Below, piece by piece: positions 48,767-58,672 of a stretch of DNA of 64,000 bases; the stretch's first letter is position 1; the number at the start of each line of letters is the position of its first letter. The translations under genes and the position numbers were made by a program. Below the pieces are notes generated by a model, which was not told the DNA's origin, ran no database searches, and saw only the letters and a program-made list of their open reading frames with translations. Source of the stretch: Rahnella aquatilis CIP 78.65 = ATCC 33071 (GTDB taxonomy: Bacteria > Pseudomonadota > Gammaproteobacteria > Enterobacterales > Enterobacteriaceae); contig NC_016818.1 of NCBI RefSeq assembly GCF_000241955.1, forward strand, positions 4,340,001 through 4,404,000, given 5' to 3'.

Positions 48767-50201
48767 AGTTTTATTACCGCTGATCGCCTATCTGCTGCTG
48801 GTGTTCGGGCTGTCAGTTTATGCTTACACCCGCCGCAAACAGGGCAACTTCCTGACCGAATATTTCCTCGGCAACCGCTCAATGGGCGGCTTCGTGCTGG
48901 CCATGACTCTCACCGCCACCTACATCAGCGCCAGCTCGTTTATCGGCGGTCCCGGTGCGGCGTACAAATTTGGCCTCGGCTGGGTATTACTGGCGATGAT
49001 CCAGTTGCCTGCGGTCTGGCTTTCCCTGGGCGTACTGGGCAAGAAATTCGCCATTCTGGCGCGCCGTTATAACGCCGTCACGCTCAACGATATGCTGTTT
49101 GCGCGCTACCAGAGCCGTCTGCTGGTCTGGCTGGCAAGCCTGAGCCTGCTGGTGGCGTTTCTGGGCGCGATGACGGTTCAGTTCATCGGCGGCGCACGCC
49201 TGCTGGAAACGGCAGCGGGCATTCCTTACGACACCGGACTGCTGATTTTCGGCATCAGCATCGCGCTGTATACCGCATTTGGCGGCTTTCGTGCCAGCGT
49301 GCTCAATGACGCCATGCAGGGGCTGGTAATGCTGCTCGGCACCATTTTACTGCTGATCGCTGTCATTCATGCGGCGGGTGGCCTGCACAGCGCGGTGGAT
49401 AAGCTCCAGCAAATCGACCCGAAACTGGTGTCCGTACATGGCGGAGATGACGTCCTTTCGCTGCCGTTTATGGCTTCTTTCTGGATTTTAGTGTGCTTTG
49501 GCGTGATTGGCCTGCCGCATACCGCCGTGCGTTGTATTTCCTACAAAGACAGCAAAGCGGTACACCATGGCATTGTGCTCGGCACGATTGTGGTCGCCGT
49601 GTTGATGCTGGGTATGCATCTGGCGGGTGCACTGGGACGTGCCGTATTGCCTGATCTGAAAATTCCCGATCAGGTGATCCCGACGCTGATGATCACCGTG
49701 CTGCCACCTTATGCCGCCGGTATCTTTCTTGCCGCGCCGATGGCCGCCATCATGTCGACTATCAACGCGCAGCTTTTGCAGTCATCTGCGACGATCGTTA
49801 AAGACTTATACCTCGGCATCAAGCCGGAACAACTGACCAACGAGCGCAAGTTAAAACGCTTCTCAAGCTGGGCCACCTTTGTACTGGGATTACTGGTTTT
49901 ACTGGCCGCATGGCGTCCGCCGGAAATGATTATCTGGCTGAATCTGCTGGCGTTTGGCGGGCTGGAAGCGGTGTTCCTGTGGCCGCTGGTGCTCGGTTTG
50001 TACTGGGAGCGGGCGAACGCCACGGGCGCACTGAGCTCAATGATTGTTGGCGCAGTTTGTTATACCCTGCTTGCCAGTATTGACCTGCATATTGCCGGTC
50101 TGCATCCGATTGTGCCGTCGCTGCTGCTGAGCCTGCTGGCGTTTTATGTCGGCAATCAATTTGGCAAACCGCCACGCGAAACCGTACTCAAGCCGTCCTG
50201 A
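48756..50201 (+). CDS. panF: Sodium/pantothenate symporter PanF
   Basis: This 481-residue sodium:solute symporter (SSS family) has about 13 hydrophobic segments. The family stretch [20 protein letters not shown] and the [15 protein letters not shown] region are intact. It takes up pantothenate with Na+. ATG 48756, six bases after GGAGGA, matches the E. coli start. A GTG one codon earlier is also in frame. Confidence 0.97.
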   Translation: MQTEVLLPLIAYLLLVFGLSVYAYTRRKQGNFLTEYFLGNRSMGGFVLAMTLTATYISASSFIGGPGAAYKFGLGWVLLAMIQLPAVWLSLGVLGKKFAILARRYNAVTLNDMLFARYQSRLLVWLASLSLLVAFLGAMTVQFIGGARLLETAAGIPYDTGLLIFGISIALYTAFGGFRASVLNDAMQGLVMLLGTILLLIAVIHAAGGLHSAVDKLQQIDPKLVSVHGGDDVLSLPFMASFWILVCFGVIGLPHTAVRCISYKDSKAVHHGIVLGTIVVAVLMLGMHLAGALGRAVLPDLKIPDQVIPTLMITVLPPYAAGIFLAAPMAAIMSTINAQLLQSSATIVKDLYLGIKPEQLTNERKLKRFSSWATFVLGLLVLLAAWRPPEMIIWLNLLAFGGLEAVFLWPLVLGLYWERANATGALSSMIVGAVCYTLLASIDLHIAGLHPIVPSLLLSLLAFYVGNQFGKPPRETVLKPS

Positions 50202-50244
50202 CCGGGCGGCACTGATTTTACAGATTGTTAAGAAGAGAATGGCT

Positions 50245-51129
50245 ATGCCTTGGATCCAACTGAAAATTAATACCACCGGTAACGACGCGGAAACGCTGAG
50301 CGACGCGCTTATCGAAAGTGGCGCCGTGTCTGTGACTTTCCAGGACACCCACGATAATCCGGTGTTCGAACCCCTGCCGGGCGAAACCTTGTTGTGGGGC
50401 GACACCGATGCCATCGGCTTGTACGATGCGGAAACCGACATGGCAGAAGTGATCGCCATGCTGGAGAACGAACCGTTGCTGGGCAAAGGTTTCGTGCACA
50501 AAATCGAGCAACTGGAAGATAAAGACTGGGAACGCGAATGGATGGATAACTTCCACCCGATGCGTTTTGGCGAGCGTTTGTGGATCTGTCCAAGCTGGCG
50601 CGATGTGCCGGATCCCAATGCCGTGAACGTGATGCTGGATCCGGGCCTGGCGTTTGGTACCGGCACGCATCCGACCACCGCGATGTGTCTGCAATGGCTC
50701 GACAGTCTGGATCTGACCGATAAGACGGTGATCGACTTCGGTTGCGGCTCCGGCATTCTGGCGATCGCCGCGCTGAAGCTGGGCGCAAAGCATGTGGTCG
50801 GGATCGACATCGATCCGCAGGCGATTCAGGCCAGCCGTGATAACGCCGAACGTAACGGTGTTTCAGAGCGTCTGTCGCTGTATCTGCCGCAAGACCAGCC
50901 TGAGAACCTGACAGCCGACGTGGTGGTCGCCAATATTCTGGCGGGTCCTTTGCGCGAACTGGCGCCACTGATCAGCGTGCTGCCGGTAACAGGTGGACAT
51001 CTGGGGCTTTCCGGCGTACTGGCCAGTCAGGCACAGAGCGTGGCGGATGCCTATAAAGACAAGTTTGAACTGGATGCAGTGGCCGAGAAAGAAGAGTGGT
51101 GCCGCATTACCGGCGTTAAAAAAGCCTGA
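50245..51129 (+). CDS. prmA: Ribosomal protein L11 methyltransferase
   Basis: This 294-residue SAM-dependent enzyme trimethylates L11. The SAM-binding motif [20 protein letters not shown] and the catalytic-type [10 protein letters not shown] are present. ATG 50245 ([12 protein letters not shown]) is the family start. The frame opens upstream inside panF at 50146. It follows panF by 43 bases and ends in a terminator. Confidence 0.97.
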   Translation: MPWIQLKINTTGNDAETLSDALIESGAVSVTFQDTHDNPVFEPLPGETLLWGDTDAIGLYDAETDMAEVIAMLENEPLLGKGFVHKIEQLEDKDWEREWMDNFHPMRFGERLWICPSWRDVPDPNAVNVMLDPGLAFGTGTHPTTAMCLQWLDSLDLTDKTVIDFGCGSGILAIAALKLGAKHVVGIDIDPQAIQASRDNAERNGVSERLSLYLPQDQPENLTADVVVANILAGPLRELAPLISVLPVTGGHLGLSGVLASQAQSVADAYKDKFELDAVAEKEEWCRITGVKKA

Positions 51130-51138
51130 TTTATGTTT

Positions 51139-51175
51139 CCCGCTTTTTCTGTTTGTGCAGAAAGAGCGGGTTTTC
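51139..51175 (+). terminator. Intrinsic terminator after prmA
   Basis: CCCGCTTTTTCTG (51139-51151) pairs with CAGAAAGAGCGGG (51158-51170) with one G-T pair, then TTTT. Confidence 0.85.
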
Positions 51176-51276
51176 CCGCAAAATCCTTTTCCAGGCTTTT
51201 CTCATATTTCTCCTGCCGCACAAAACCCTTACACTTTGCGAGGTTTTTATTACTCAAAAAATGAAAGGGATAAATT

Positions 51277-52032
51277 TTGAAAGGAACAATACTGTCTGCC
51301 GCGCTGGCCGCACTGACATTGTCAGTTTTTGCACAACCCGCCTGCGCAAATGAAGCGCCACACTGGTCATATGATGGCGACGCCGCCCCGCAAAACTGGT
51401 CTAAACTCAGCCCTGACTTCCATCTGTGCGAACAGGGTAAAGCACAGTCGCCTATCGATATCAAAGATGCCTTACAGGTGCACCCCCGCCCGCTTAAGCT
51501 CAGCTACCAGTTACCGCCGGTGAGTGTCATTAATAACGGCCACAGCGTGCAGGTGAATGTGCAACAGGGTGATTTTGCTACGCTCGACGGGGAAAGATTC
51601 GTCCTGCAACAATTCCATTTCCATTCCCCGAGTGAAAATACCCTCAACGGTAAATCCTTCCCGATGGAAGCGCACTTTGTGCATATGGATGCGGACGGTG
51701 AGATTGCGGTGATCGCCGTGATGTTTGAAACCGGTCAGGCTAATCCCGAACTGGAAAAGATCTGGCAGCAAATGCCAGAAAAAGCAGGCGGCGAACCTGT
51801 CGCGCTAAAAGAGAAAGTCAGTCTTGACGGCCTGTTGCCAAAAAATCTGACCCATTACCGCTTCAGCGGTTCGCTGACTACGCCGCCTTGTACAGAAGGC
51901 GTTCGCTGGCTGGTCGTTAAACAGCCTCAGACGCTGTCTGCCGCCCAGTTGCAGAAATTCCAGCATGTCATGCATCATGCGAACAACCGTCCGGTACAAG
52001 GGTTGCATGGTCGCGTGGTAGTGGCAGAGTAA
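51277..52032 (+). CDS. Periplasmic alpha-type carbonic anhydrase
   Basis: The 251-residue product has a signal peptide (about 1-24, ending PACA). The mature alpha-carbonic anhydrase domain keeps the zinc histidines (QQFHFHSPSEN and EAHFVHMD), the threonine segment SLTTPPCTEGVRW and two cysteines fit to form a disulphide (HLCEQ and PPCTE). It interconverts CO2 and bicarbonate in the periplasm. The start is TTG at 51277 with AAGGGA 7 bases upstream. The nearby ATG 51261 is in another frame and no ATG restores the signal peptide. Confidence 0.93.
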   Translation: MKGTILSAALAALTLSVFAQPACANEAPHWSYDGDAAPQNWSKLSPDFHLCEQGKAQSPIDIKDALQVHPRPLKLSYQLPPVSVINNGHSVQVNVQQGDFATLDGERFVLQQFHFHSPSENTLNGKSFPMEAHFVHMDADGEIAVIAVMFETGQANPELEKIWQQMPEKAGGEPVALKEKVSLDGLLPKNLTHYRFSGSLTTPPCTEGVRWLVVKQPQTLSAAQLQKFQHVMHHANNRPVQGLHGRVVVAE

Positions 52033-52420
52033 TTCCGTCTTGCACATAAGGTGCAGAACCTGTTTCTGCATCTCTTTCTCTTGTTTGTTCACTTTTCTGA
52101 AAATGAGTCACTTTTTAACCAAAAGACGATCTGCATCACAGAATTTTGTGGTTGTTGCTGCTTAAAACGTCAGATCTCCCCTTAGAATCAACTGGTATAA
52201 CCGGATGATTCAGAGAGTTATTAGGAATTTGCTCAAGCGCACAATTTGACCGAAGTCACATAACTCAATGTAAAACCAAGATAAAAAAACAAATCATCAT
52301 GCACTTCAGCGCTGACAAGACATTTTCTTATCAAATTGCTCAAAGTTTGGCCTTTCATATCGCAGCGAAAATGCGTAATATACGCGCCCTTGCGGACATC
52401 AGTATGGTCATTCCTAGTTC
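52033..52420 (+). promoter_or_regulatory. dusB-fis promoter region with GC-rich discriminator
   Basis: In this 388-base gap the clearest promoter is TTTCAT (52353-52358), a 17-base spacer, TAATAT (52376-52381) and then a GC-rich discriminator ACGCGCCC. This is the form expected for a growth-rate- and ppGpp-controlled promoter, as for E. coli dusB-fis. The stretch upstream is A/T-rich, with Fis/CRP-like half sites (TCACAGAATTTTGTGG near 52137, AAGTCACATAA near 52255). Regulation is inferred by homology. Confidence 0.7.
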
Positions 52421-53386
52421 ATGCGCATCGGACACCACCAGCTTACAAATTGCCTGATTGCGGCCCCGATGGCCGGTATCACTGACCGACCATTTCGTGC
52501 CTTATGTCATGCGATGGGGGCTGGAATGGCAGTATCTGAAATGCTCTCCTCCAATCCGGAGGTGTGGCGGACGGATAAGTCACGTTTGCGCATGGTACAT
52601 AACGATGAACCGGGGATCCGCGCCGTGCAAATTGCCGGTTGCGACCCCGAAGATATGGCGGCGGCTGCACGAATTAACGTGGAAAGCGGTGCGCAAATCA
52701 TTGATATCAATATGGGCTGCCCGGCCAAGAAAGTGAACCGCAAACTGGCAGGTTCTGCATTACTGCAGTATCCGGATTTGGTTAAACAAATCCTCACTGC
52801 CGTTGTGAATGCGGTAGATGTGCCAGTCACGTTGAAAATTCGTACTGGTTGGGCACCGGAACACCGTAACTGTGTACAAATTGCCCAATTGGCTGAAGAC
52901 TGTGGAATTCAGGCCCTGACTATTCATGGCCGAACCCGTGCCTGTCTCTTCAATGGAGAAGCAGAGTACGACAGTATTCGGACAGTTAAGCAGAGTGTTT
53001 CCATTCCGATTATCGCGAATGGGGACATAACTGACCCGCATAAAGCCAGAGCGGTGCTCGACTACACCGGAGCTGATGCTCTGATGATAGGACGTGCCGC
53101 TCAGGGGAGACCCTGGATCTTCCGGGAAATCCAGCATTATCTGGACACAGGGGAGCTGTTACCTCCACCTCCTATGGGTGAGGTTCAGCGCTTGTTAATA
53201 GGGCACGTACGGGAATTGCACGACTTTTACGGTCAAGGCAAGGGATTCCGTATCGCCCGTAAGCATGTTTCCTGGTATCTCCAGGAGCATGCCCCAAATG
53301 ACCAGTTTCGGCGCTCCTTCAACGCCATAGAGGATGCCAGCGAACAGCTGGAGGCGTTGGAAGCATATTTCGAAAATCTTGCGTAA
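52421..53386 (+). CDS. dusB: tRNA-dihydrouridine synthase B
   Basis: This 321-residue flavoenzyme has the same length as E. coli DusB, with an FMN-binding TIM barrel. It contains [12 protein letters not shown], the active-site cysteine segment [23 protein letters not shown] and [11 protein letters not shown]. It reduces uridine 17 in tRNA D-loops. It is the first gene of the dusB-fis operon. Confidence 0.98.
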   Translation: MRIGHHQLTNCLIAAPMAGITDRPFRALCHAMGAGMAVSEMLSSNPEVWRTDKSRLRMVHNDEPGIRAVQIAGCDPEDMAAAARINVESGAQIIDINMGCPAKKVNRKLAGSALLQYPDLVKQILTAVVNAVDVPVTLKIRTGWAPEHRNCVQIAQLAEDCGIQALTIHGRTRACLFNGEAEYDSIRTVKQSVSIPIIANGDITDPHKARAVLDYTGADALMIGRAAQGRPWIFREIQHYLDTGELLPPPPMGEVQRLLIGHVRELHDFYGQGKGFRIARKHVSWYLQEHAPNDQFRRSFNAIEDASEQLEALEAYFENLA

Positions 53387-53407
53387 CAAAAAAGAGCTGA
53401 CAGAACT

Positions 53408-53704
53408 ATGTTCGAACAACGCGTGAATTCTGACGTACTGACCGTTTCTACCGTTAATTCTCAGGATCAGGTAACCCAAAAACCCCTGCGTGACTCGGTA
53501 AAACAAGCACTTAAGGGCTATTTTGCTCAATTGAATGGTCAGGACGTGAATGACCTGTATGAGTTGGTATTGGCTGAAGTTGAACAGCCACTGTTAGACA
53601 TGGTGATGCAGTACACCCGTGGCAACCAGACTCGTGCGGCCCTGATGATGGGTATCAACCGCGGTACGCTGCGTAAGAAATTGAAAAAATACGGCATGAA
53701 CTGA
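53408..53704 (+). CDS. fis: Nucleoid protein Fis
   Basis: This 98-residue protein has the same length as E. coli Fis and appears nearly identical to it, including the C-terminal HTH ([23 protein letters not shown]). It bends DNA and activates rRNA and tRNA promoters in fast growth. It follows dusB by 21 bases, as is typical. Confidence 0.99.
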   Translation: MFEQRVNSDVLTVSTVNSQDQVTQKPLRDSVKQALKGYFAQLNGQDVNDLYELVLAEVEQPLLDMVMQYTRGNQTRAALMMGINRGTLRKKLKKYGMN

Positions 53705-53724
53705 TACTAATCAGTCAATGTCTT

Positions 53725-53761
53725 AAAAAGGCGCTTTTCCGCAAGGGGAGCGCCTTTTTGT
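53725..53761 (+). terminator. Intrinsic terminator after fis
   Basis: AAAAAGGCGCTTTTCC pairs with GGGGAGCGCCTTTTT across the loop GCAA, with a T-run at the 3' side. Confidence 0.92.
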
Positions 53762-53904
53762 TTTCTGTTTTATCAGAAAACCTTTAGCCCAAAATCTGCG
53801 CAAAACCTAACCCAGATCAACCCAAATGAGAATAATTATCCGCCGCATTCAGTGATTAAGAATTACCTTATAGAGACAATAAAACGTCTCCTGGAGTCAC
53901 ACTG

Positions 53905-54333
53905 ATGAAGCAACTTTATCTCCGTTTTACCGCTGCACTGAACAAACCTGATCTGGCGATTCTGCTGTTGCGGATCACCTACGGCCTGCTGATTTTTCAC
54001 GGCTGGCATAAACTGCATGACGGGCTGGGTGGTATTCAGGGCATGCTGGCAGGTTATGGTATTCCGGCGTTTGTCGCTTACGGCGTGATCATCGGCGAAG
54101 TGATCGCCCCGATCATGATGATGCTGGGCATTTTCACCCGTCTCGCCGCACTCTCAGCGGCAGCCACCATGATCGTCGCCTGGCTGATGGTCGGCATTCA
54201 CCACACCTTCGCACTGACGCCGGTCGGGGCATGGGCGATTGAAGATATCATCTACTATTTCATGGCTGCCCTGGTGATTGCCCTGTATGGCAGTGGCCGT
54301 TATTCCGTAATGCGCAATCCGTTATATCGCTGA
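53905..54333 (+). CDS. DoxX family membrane protein
   Basis: This 142-residue inner-membrane protein has four hydrophobic segments (about 15-35, 50-75, 78-100, 110-132). The DoxX-type motif LRITYGLLIFHGWHK and the GxxE-type acidic residue in VIIGEVIAPIMM are visible. The family is poorly characterised, with proposed roles in redox or sulfur-compound handling. It stands alone behind CTGGAG. The neighbourhood gives no functional link. Confidence 0.85.
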   Translation: MKQLYLRFTAALNKPDLAILLLRITYGLLIFHGWHKLHDGLGGIQGMLAGYGIPAFVAYGVIIGEVIAPIMMMLGIFTRLAALSAAATMIVAWLMVGIHHTFALTPVGAWAIEDIIYYFMAALVIALYGSGRYSVMRNPLYR

Positions 54334-54342
54334 TATTCCCTT

Positions 54343-54672
54343 TCAGCATGTTTCCCCAAAGGAGCATGCTGAAATATCATCCGGTTGATGCTGCGACGTC
54401 TGAAAGATAATTCCATCTTTCCGTAGGGTTATCATTTTATTGTCTGAATGCGCACATAAATAAACAGTAAATAGTGCATTTATCGGACGATTACCCTCTG
54501 CGGTTAGATCACACGGCATGGTATACTCACCGCAAGAGTCGTATTCGCCCCGCTCAACGCCTACGGACAGCCCTTCAGCTTCGCGATCCCGCCTTTTAAT
54601 TGTGTCTTGGTTAAGTAAAAGTGAGTCAATGTATGTGCTTTCGGAAACGTTTACACCCGCATGTTGTCCCAC
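54343..54672 (-). CDS. Uncertain ORF between the DoxX and lpxP genes
   Basis: A 109-codon frame on the - strand beginning with GTG lies in the 420-base gap before lpxP. Its composition is protein-like (NQDTIKRRDREAEGLSVGVE, ALFTVYLCAHSDNKMITLRK) but no family is recognised and the ribosome-binding site is weak. A hairpin (TTTCAGCATG / CATGCTGAAA, 54350-54375) overlaps its 3' end. The lpxP promoter must also lie here. It may be a small hypothetical gene or chance. Confidence 0.3.
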   Translation of the reverse strand: MGQHAGVNVSESTYIDSLLLNQDTIKRRDREAEGLSVGVERGEYDSCGEYTMPCDLTAEGNRPINALFTVYLCAHSDNKMITLRKDGIIFQTSQHQPDDISACSFGETC

Positions 54673-54753
54673 TCTTTAACTGACAATCCGTATCGCGACT
54701 GAGTTAACCCCTGACGCGTTACCCCGGTTTTTTATGCAGATGATTGGGCTTTT

Positions 54754-55674
54754 ATGAATTCTCCTCGCTTTCGCGCATCATTTTTACAACCACGTTACTG
54801 GCTGACCTGGTTTGGCCTTGGCGTCCTGTTCCTGCTGGTTCAACTCCCTTATCCGGTGTTAAACCGCCTCGGTATCTGGCTGGGCCGGACGTCCATGCGT
54901 TTCCTGAAACGTCGTGTGTCGATTACGCGCCGTAACCTGCAATTATGCTTTCCGGATCTCCCTTCTGATCAGGTCGAAGCGCGCATTATCAGCAACTTTG
55001 AATCCCTCGGCATGGGCTTGCTGGAAACCGGCATGGCCTGGTTCTGGTCGGATGCCCGCGTAAAACGCTGGTTTGACGTCAGCGGCCTGCACAACCTGAA
55101 AAAGGCGCAGGAAAACAAGCAGGGCGTGCTGGTGATCGGTGTGCATTTTATGTCGCTGGAATTGGGCGGCCGTGCGATGGGTTTATGTCAGCCGATGATG
55201 GCGATGTACCGTCCGCACAACAATAAAGCGATGGAATTTGTGCAAACCTGGGGCCGCATGCGGTCTAACAAGGCGATGCTCGATCGCAAAGATTTACGCG
55301 GTATGGTTCACGCGCTGAAAAAAGGCGAAGCCGTCTGGTTCGCGCCGGATCAGGATTATGGCCCGCGCGGCAGCGTATTTGCGCCCCTGTTTGCGGTCGA
55401 TCAGGCCGCGACTACCAGCGGAACCTTTATGCTGGCGCGTCTGGCAAAACCTGCGCTGGTAACGGTCGTACTGGTGCGTAAAGCCGGTGGAACCGGTTAC
55501 GAACTGGTTATCCAGCCACAATTGCAGGATTACCCGATCGACGATGAAATGGCGGCAGCAGCCTACATGAACCGCGTGATCGAAAAAGAAATTATGCGTG
55601 CGCCGGATCAGTATCTCTGGCTGCACCGCCGCTTTAAAACCCGCCCGGCGGGTGCGCCTTCGCTTTACCGATAA
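54754..55674 (+). CDS. lpxP: Kdo2-lipid IVA acyltransferase, LpxP-type
   Basis: This 306-residue inner-membrane-anchored acyltransferase has an N-terminal hydrophobic helix (RYWLTWFGLGVLFLLVQLP) and the HX4E catalytic motif in GVHFMSLELGG. Residues around it (GLCQPMMAMYRPHNN, SNKAMLDRKDLRG, ADQDYG-like APDQDYGPRGS) match LpxP rather than LpxL. LpxP adds palmitoleate to lipid A, in E. coli upon cold shock. LpxL activity is possible if this is the only copy. A terminator follows. Confidence 0.88.
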   Translation: MNSPRFRASFLQPRYWLTWFGLGVLFLLVQLPYPVLNRLGIWLGRTSMRFLKRRVSITRRNLQLCFPDLPSDQVEARIISNFESLGMGLLETGMAWFWSDARVKRWFDVSGLHNLKKAQENKQGVLVIGVHFMSLELGGRAMGLCQPMMAMYRPHNNKAMEFVQTWGRMRSNKAMLDRKDLRGMVHALKKGEAVWFAPDQDYGPRGSVFAPLFAVDQAATTSGTFMLARLAKPALVTVVLVRKAGGTGYELVIQPQLQDYPIDDEMAAAAYMNRVIEKEIMRAPDQYLWLHRRFKTRPAGAPSLYR

Positions 55675-55697
55675 GTGCAAGCGTTGATAAAACAGTC

Positions 55698-55726
55698 AGC
55701 CCGATGCCACCGCGTCGGGCTTTTTT
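55698..55726 (+). terminator. Intrinsic terminator after lpxP
   Basis: AGCCCGA (55698-55704) pairs with TCGGGCT (55715-55721), with a TTTTTT run. Confidence 0.85.
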
Positions 55727-55761
55727 CATTCATCACATCCCACAAGAGATCTGTAATCTTC

Positions 55762-55947
55762 ATGGCTAAAAAACCCGCCCCGACACCTTCTGTCTTTGAC
55801 CATCTCAAAGATGATGACAGCTTTGATCTTTGGGGACGCTCAGGCCTCAGCACTGCGCTCAACAAAGCCAAACCTAAAACACCGGACAATGACCAGATTG
55901 CGGCAGCGCGTAAACTGATCCAGGGCAGTAAAGACCAGACCAAATAA
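55762..55947 (+). CDS. Small hypothetical protein
   Basis: This 61-residue, charged, soluble protein (AKKPAPTPSVFDHLKDDDSF, then DLWGRSGLSTALNKA) has no signal peptide or membrane segment. It is not recognised. It is flanked by terminators on both sides (55698-55726 and 56002-56027), so it is a separate transcription unit or a processed leader. AAGAGATC upstream is a usable ribosome-binding site. Confidence 0.65.
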   Translation: MAKKPAPTPSVFDHLKDDDSFDLWGRSGLSTALNKAKPKTPDNDQIAAARKLIQGSKDQTK

Positions 55948-56001
55948 GTCGCCCCGCTGCACTGATAACGTCCCTGCTCCCGATCCCGTCATACCGATAT
56001 C

Positions 56002-56030
56002 TCTCTCAGACCCGCCGGTCTGAGAGATTT
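56002..56030 (+). terminator. Intrinsic terminator after the 61-residue ORF
   Basis: A perfect 11-bp stem (TCTCTCAGACC 56002-56012, GGTCTGAGAGA 56017-56027) with loop CGCC and a short TTT. Confidence 0.75.
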
Positions 56031-56244
56031 ACTCATCGTTTCGCCTCATTTTTTTTCTAAATATGACCGTACATTTCACTTCGCTGCAAACTGCGCGATC
56101 TGCACTCCAATATTGAAATATTCCGCACTCATTTAAAGCAGCCACATTGACCGCGCACCGAAACAGAGCAATAAATTTTATACACCTCGTCAATGTTACT
56201 GTGCAATTCCTCTACGTGACTTGATTGATGGGGCGTTTTTCATG

Positions 56245-56261
56245 TTGGCACTCCCTTTGCA
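56245..56261 (+). promoter_or_regulatory. Sigma-54 (-24/-12) promoter of aapJQMP
   Basis: TTGGCACTCCCTTTGCA matches the sigma-54 consensus TGGCAC-N5-TTGCA with GG (56247) and GC (56259) 10 bases apart. It lies 94 bases before aapJ in a 407-base gap (55948-56354) that is otherwise non-coding. E. coli yhdWXYZ belongs to the nitrogen-limitation (NtrC) regulon. A clear tandem NtrC site was not found by eye. TGCACT at 56101 and GCGCACC at 56153 are only half sites. Confidence 0.88.
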
Positions 56262-56354
56262 AAGAGAGGTGCAGAGGGCGTTGCCCCATAAACAGACAGG
56301 GTGCTCCGGCACTTACACAATAATAATTTTCAATTTTGTCTCACAGGACGCTTT

Positions 56355-57380
56355 ATGAAAAAAATATTGCTCTCAACACTGATTGCCGCAGCAAGCTTCG
56401 TGACCCTGGCTGGTCAGGCTCATGCAGGTACCACTCTGGATGCCGTTAAAAAGAAAGGGTTTGTTCAATGCGGTATCAGCGACGGCCTGCCAGGCTTTTC
56501 TTACGCTGACTCCAAAGGCAAATTCACGGGTATCGACGTTGACGTCTGTCGCGCAGTGGCTGCTGCCGTGTTTGGTGATTCTGAGAAAGTGAAATATACC
56601 CCGCTGACCGCCAAAGAGCGTTTCACCGCCCTGCAATCTGGCGAAGTGGACATCCTGTCACGTAACACCACCTGGACCTCTTCCCGCGACGCGGGCATGG
56701 GCATGATTTTCGCCGGCGTAAACTACTACGACGGCATCGGCTTCCTGACTCACCAGAAAGCAGGTCTGAAAAGCGCGAAAGAACTTGATGGCGCAACAGT
56801 CTGTCTGCAGGCCGGTACGGATACCGAGCTGAATGTGGCTGACTACTTCAAAGCCAACAAAATGACTTACACCCCGGTGACCTTCGACCGTTCAGACGAA
56901 AGTGCGAAAGCGCTGGACTCAGGCCGTTGCGACACTCTGGCATCTGACCAGTCTCAGTTGTACGCACTGCGTATCAAACTGGGTAAACCAAACGAATTTA
57001 TCGTTCTGCCAGAAGTGATTTCTAAAGAGCCGCTGGGCCCTGTCGTTCGCCGTGGCGACGAAGACTGGCTGGCGATCGTTCGCTGGTCACTGTTCGCGAT
57101 GCTGAACGCTGAAGAAATGGGCGTGACCTCTCAGAACGTCGATAAACTGGCGGCCAACCCGACTACGCCTGATATGAGCAACCTGCTGGGCAAAACCGGT
57201 ACTTACGGTGCTGACCTGAAAGTGCCTAACGACTGGGTGGTGAAAATCGTTAAACAAGTCGGCAACTACGGCGAAAGCTTCGAACGCAACGTCGGTCAGG
57301 GCAGTGAGCTGAAAATCAAACGTGGCCAGAACGCATTATGGAATAAAGGCGGGATCCAATACGCTCCTCCGGTTCGCTAA
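56355..57380 (+). CDS. aapJ: Amino-acid ABC transporter substrate-binding protein
   Basis: This 341-residue periplasmic protein has the same length as E. coli YhdW. It has a signal peptide ending AHAG (about 1-23), the family-3 start LDAVKKKGFVQCGISDGLPGFSYAD, and KERFTALQSGEVDILSRNTTWTSSRD for ligand contact. It binds polar amino acids of wide range in the Aap family. ATG 56355 is chosen as it begins the signal peptide. Confidence 0.95.
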   Translation: MKKILLSTLIAAASFVTLAGQAHAGTTLDAVKKKGFVQCGISDGLPGFSYADSKGKFTGIDVDVCRAVAAAVFGDSEKVKYTPLTAKERFTALQSGEVDILSRNTTWTSSRDAGMGMIFAGVNYYDGIGFLTHQKAGLKSAKELDGATVCLQAGTDTELNVADYFKANKMTYTPVTFDRSDESAKALDSGRCDTLASDQSQLYALRIKLGKPNEFIVLPEVISKEPLGPVVRRGDEDWLAIVRWSLFAMLNAEEMGVTSQNVDKLAANPTTPDMSNLLGKTGTYGADLKVPNDWVVKIVKQVGNYGESFERNVGQGSELKIKRGQNALWNKGGIQYAPPVR

Positions 57381-57484
57381 ATATCCTTTCTTCATGAAGT
57401 TGAAAAGTGTTTAAGGAAATTGATGCACCGGTCGTTCCCCGGTGCATTAACTTCCCGGTGAAAGATTGCTAAAGGCCATTCACT

Positions 57485-58663
57485 ATGTCGCAACGCCCAA
57501 CCGGAAAAGTCTCGTTATCGCTGACCAACCCAGCGGTACGAGCCTGGATTTATCAAATTTTCGCGGTGGTGTTGCTGGTAGCCTGCCTCGGTTACCTGCT
57601 CCACAACACCATTACCAATCTGACTACACGAGGGATCACCTCGGGATTTGCGTTTCTCGAAAAAGGTGCCGGTTTCGGCATTGTTCAGCATCTTATTGAC
57701 TACCAGGAAGGCGACACCTACGCACGCGTGTTTGTTATCGGTCTGCTGAATACGTTGCTGGTTTCTGCGCTGTGTATCATTTTCGCCTCGATTCTCGGGT
57801 TCATTATCGGCTTAGGACGCCTTTCCGATAACTGGCTGATTCGTAAAGTCTCAACGGTATATATTGAGACATTCCGTAACATTCCACCGCTGCTGCAAAT
57901 CTTCTTCTGGTATTTCGCCGTACTGCGTAACCTGCCGGGACCGCGTCAGAGCCTGAATGCGTTTGATCTGGCTTTCGTCAGCAACCGCGGCCTGTATCTG
58001 CCGTCACCGGAACTGTCACCGGGCAGTCTGGCGGGCTTTATCGCTGTGCTGCTGGCCATTTTTGGCATCATCGCGCTGCAACGCTACAACCATTTCCGCC
58101 AAATCCATACCGGCCGTGTCTGGCATATCTGGCCATGGGCGATTGTGATGCTGGTGGTCTTTCCGGCGCTGGCGCACCTGATTTTCGGGCCTGCGCTGCA
58201 CTGGGATGTGCCTGCGCTGCGCGGTTTCAACTTCCGTGGCGGCATGGTGCTGATCCCGGAACTGGCGGCGTTAACGCTGGCGTTATCGGTCTATACCTCG
58301 ACCTTTATCGCCGAAGTGATCCGCTCAGGCATTCAGTCTGTTTCTCACGGTCAGCATGAAGCCGCCCGTTCGTTAGGTCTGCCGAATCCTGTCACCCTGC
58401 GTCAGGTGATTTTGCCACAGGCGATGCGGGTGATCATTCCGCCGCTGACCAGCCAGTATCTGAACATCGTGAAAAACTCCTCTCTGGCGGCTGCAATTGG
58501 TTACCCGGATATGGTGTCGCTGTTCGCCGGTACCGTGCTGAATCAGACCGGTCAGGCGATTGAAACCATTGCTATTACGATGTCGGTGTACCTGATCATC
58601 AGCCTGGCAATTTCCTTCCTGATGAACATTTACAACCGGCGTATCGCGCTGGTGGAGCGTTAA
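57485..58663 (+). CDS. aapQ: Amino-acid ABC transporter permease AapQ
   Basis: This 392-residue inner-membrane protein (E. coli YhdX 393) has an N-terminal helix, a His/Glu/Gln-type permease core and the EAA loop (HEAARSLGLPNPVTLRQVILPQA) that contacts the ATPase. It pairs with AapM to form the channel. It starts 104 bases after aapJ. That gap holds a CACCGGTCGTTCCCCGGTGC-type hairpin (57426-57445), likely to tune expression of the permease against the binding protein. Confidence 0.94.
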   Translation: MSQRPTGKVSLSLTNPAVRAWIYQIFAVVLLVACLGYLLHNTITNLTTRGITSGFAFLEKGAGFGIVQHLIDYQEGDTYARVFVIGLLNTLLVSALCIIFASILGFIIGLGRLSDNWLIRKVSTVYIETFRNIPPLLQIFFWYFAVLRNLPGPRQSLNAFDLAFVSNRGLYLPSPELSPGSLAGFIAVLLAIFGIIALQRYNHFRQIHTGRVWHIWPWAIVMLVVFPALAHLIFGPALHWDVPALRGFNFRGGMVLIPELAALTLALSVYTSTFIAEVIRSGIQSVSHGQHEAARSLGLPNPVTLRQVILPQAMRVIIPPLTSQYLNIVKNSSLAAAIGYPDMVSLFAGTVLNQTGQAIETIAITMSVYLIISLAISFLMNIYNRRIALVER

Positions 58664-58672
58664 GGGGATCCC

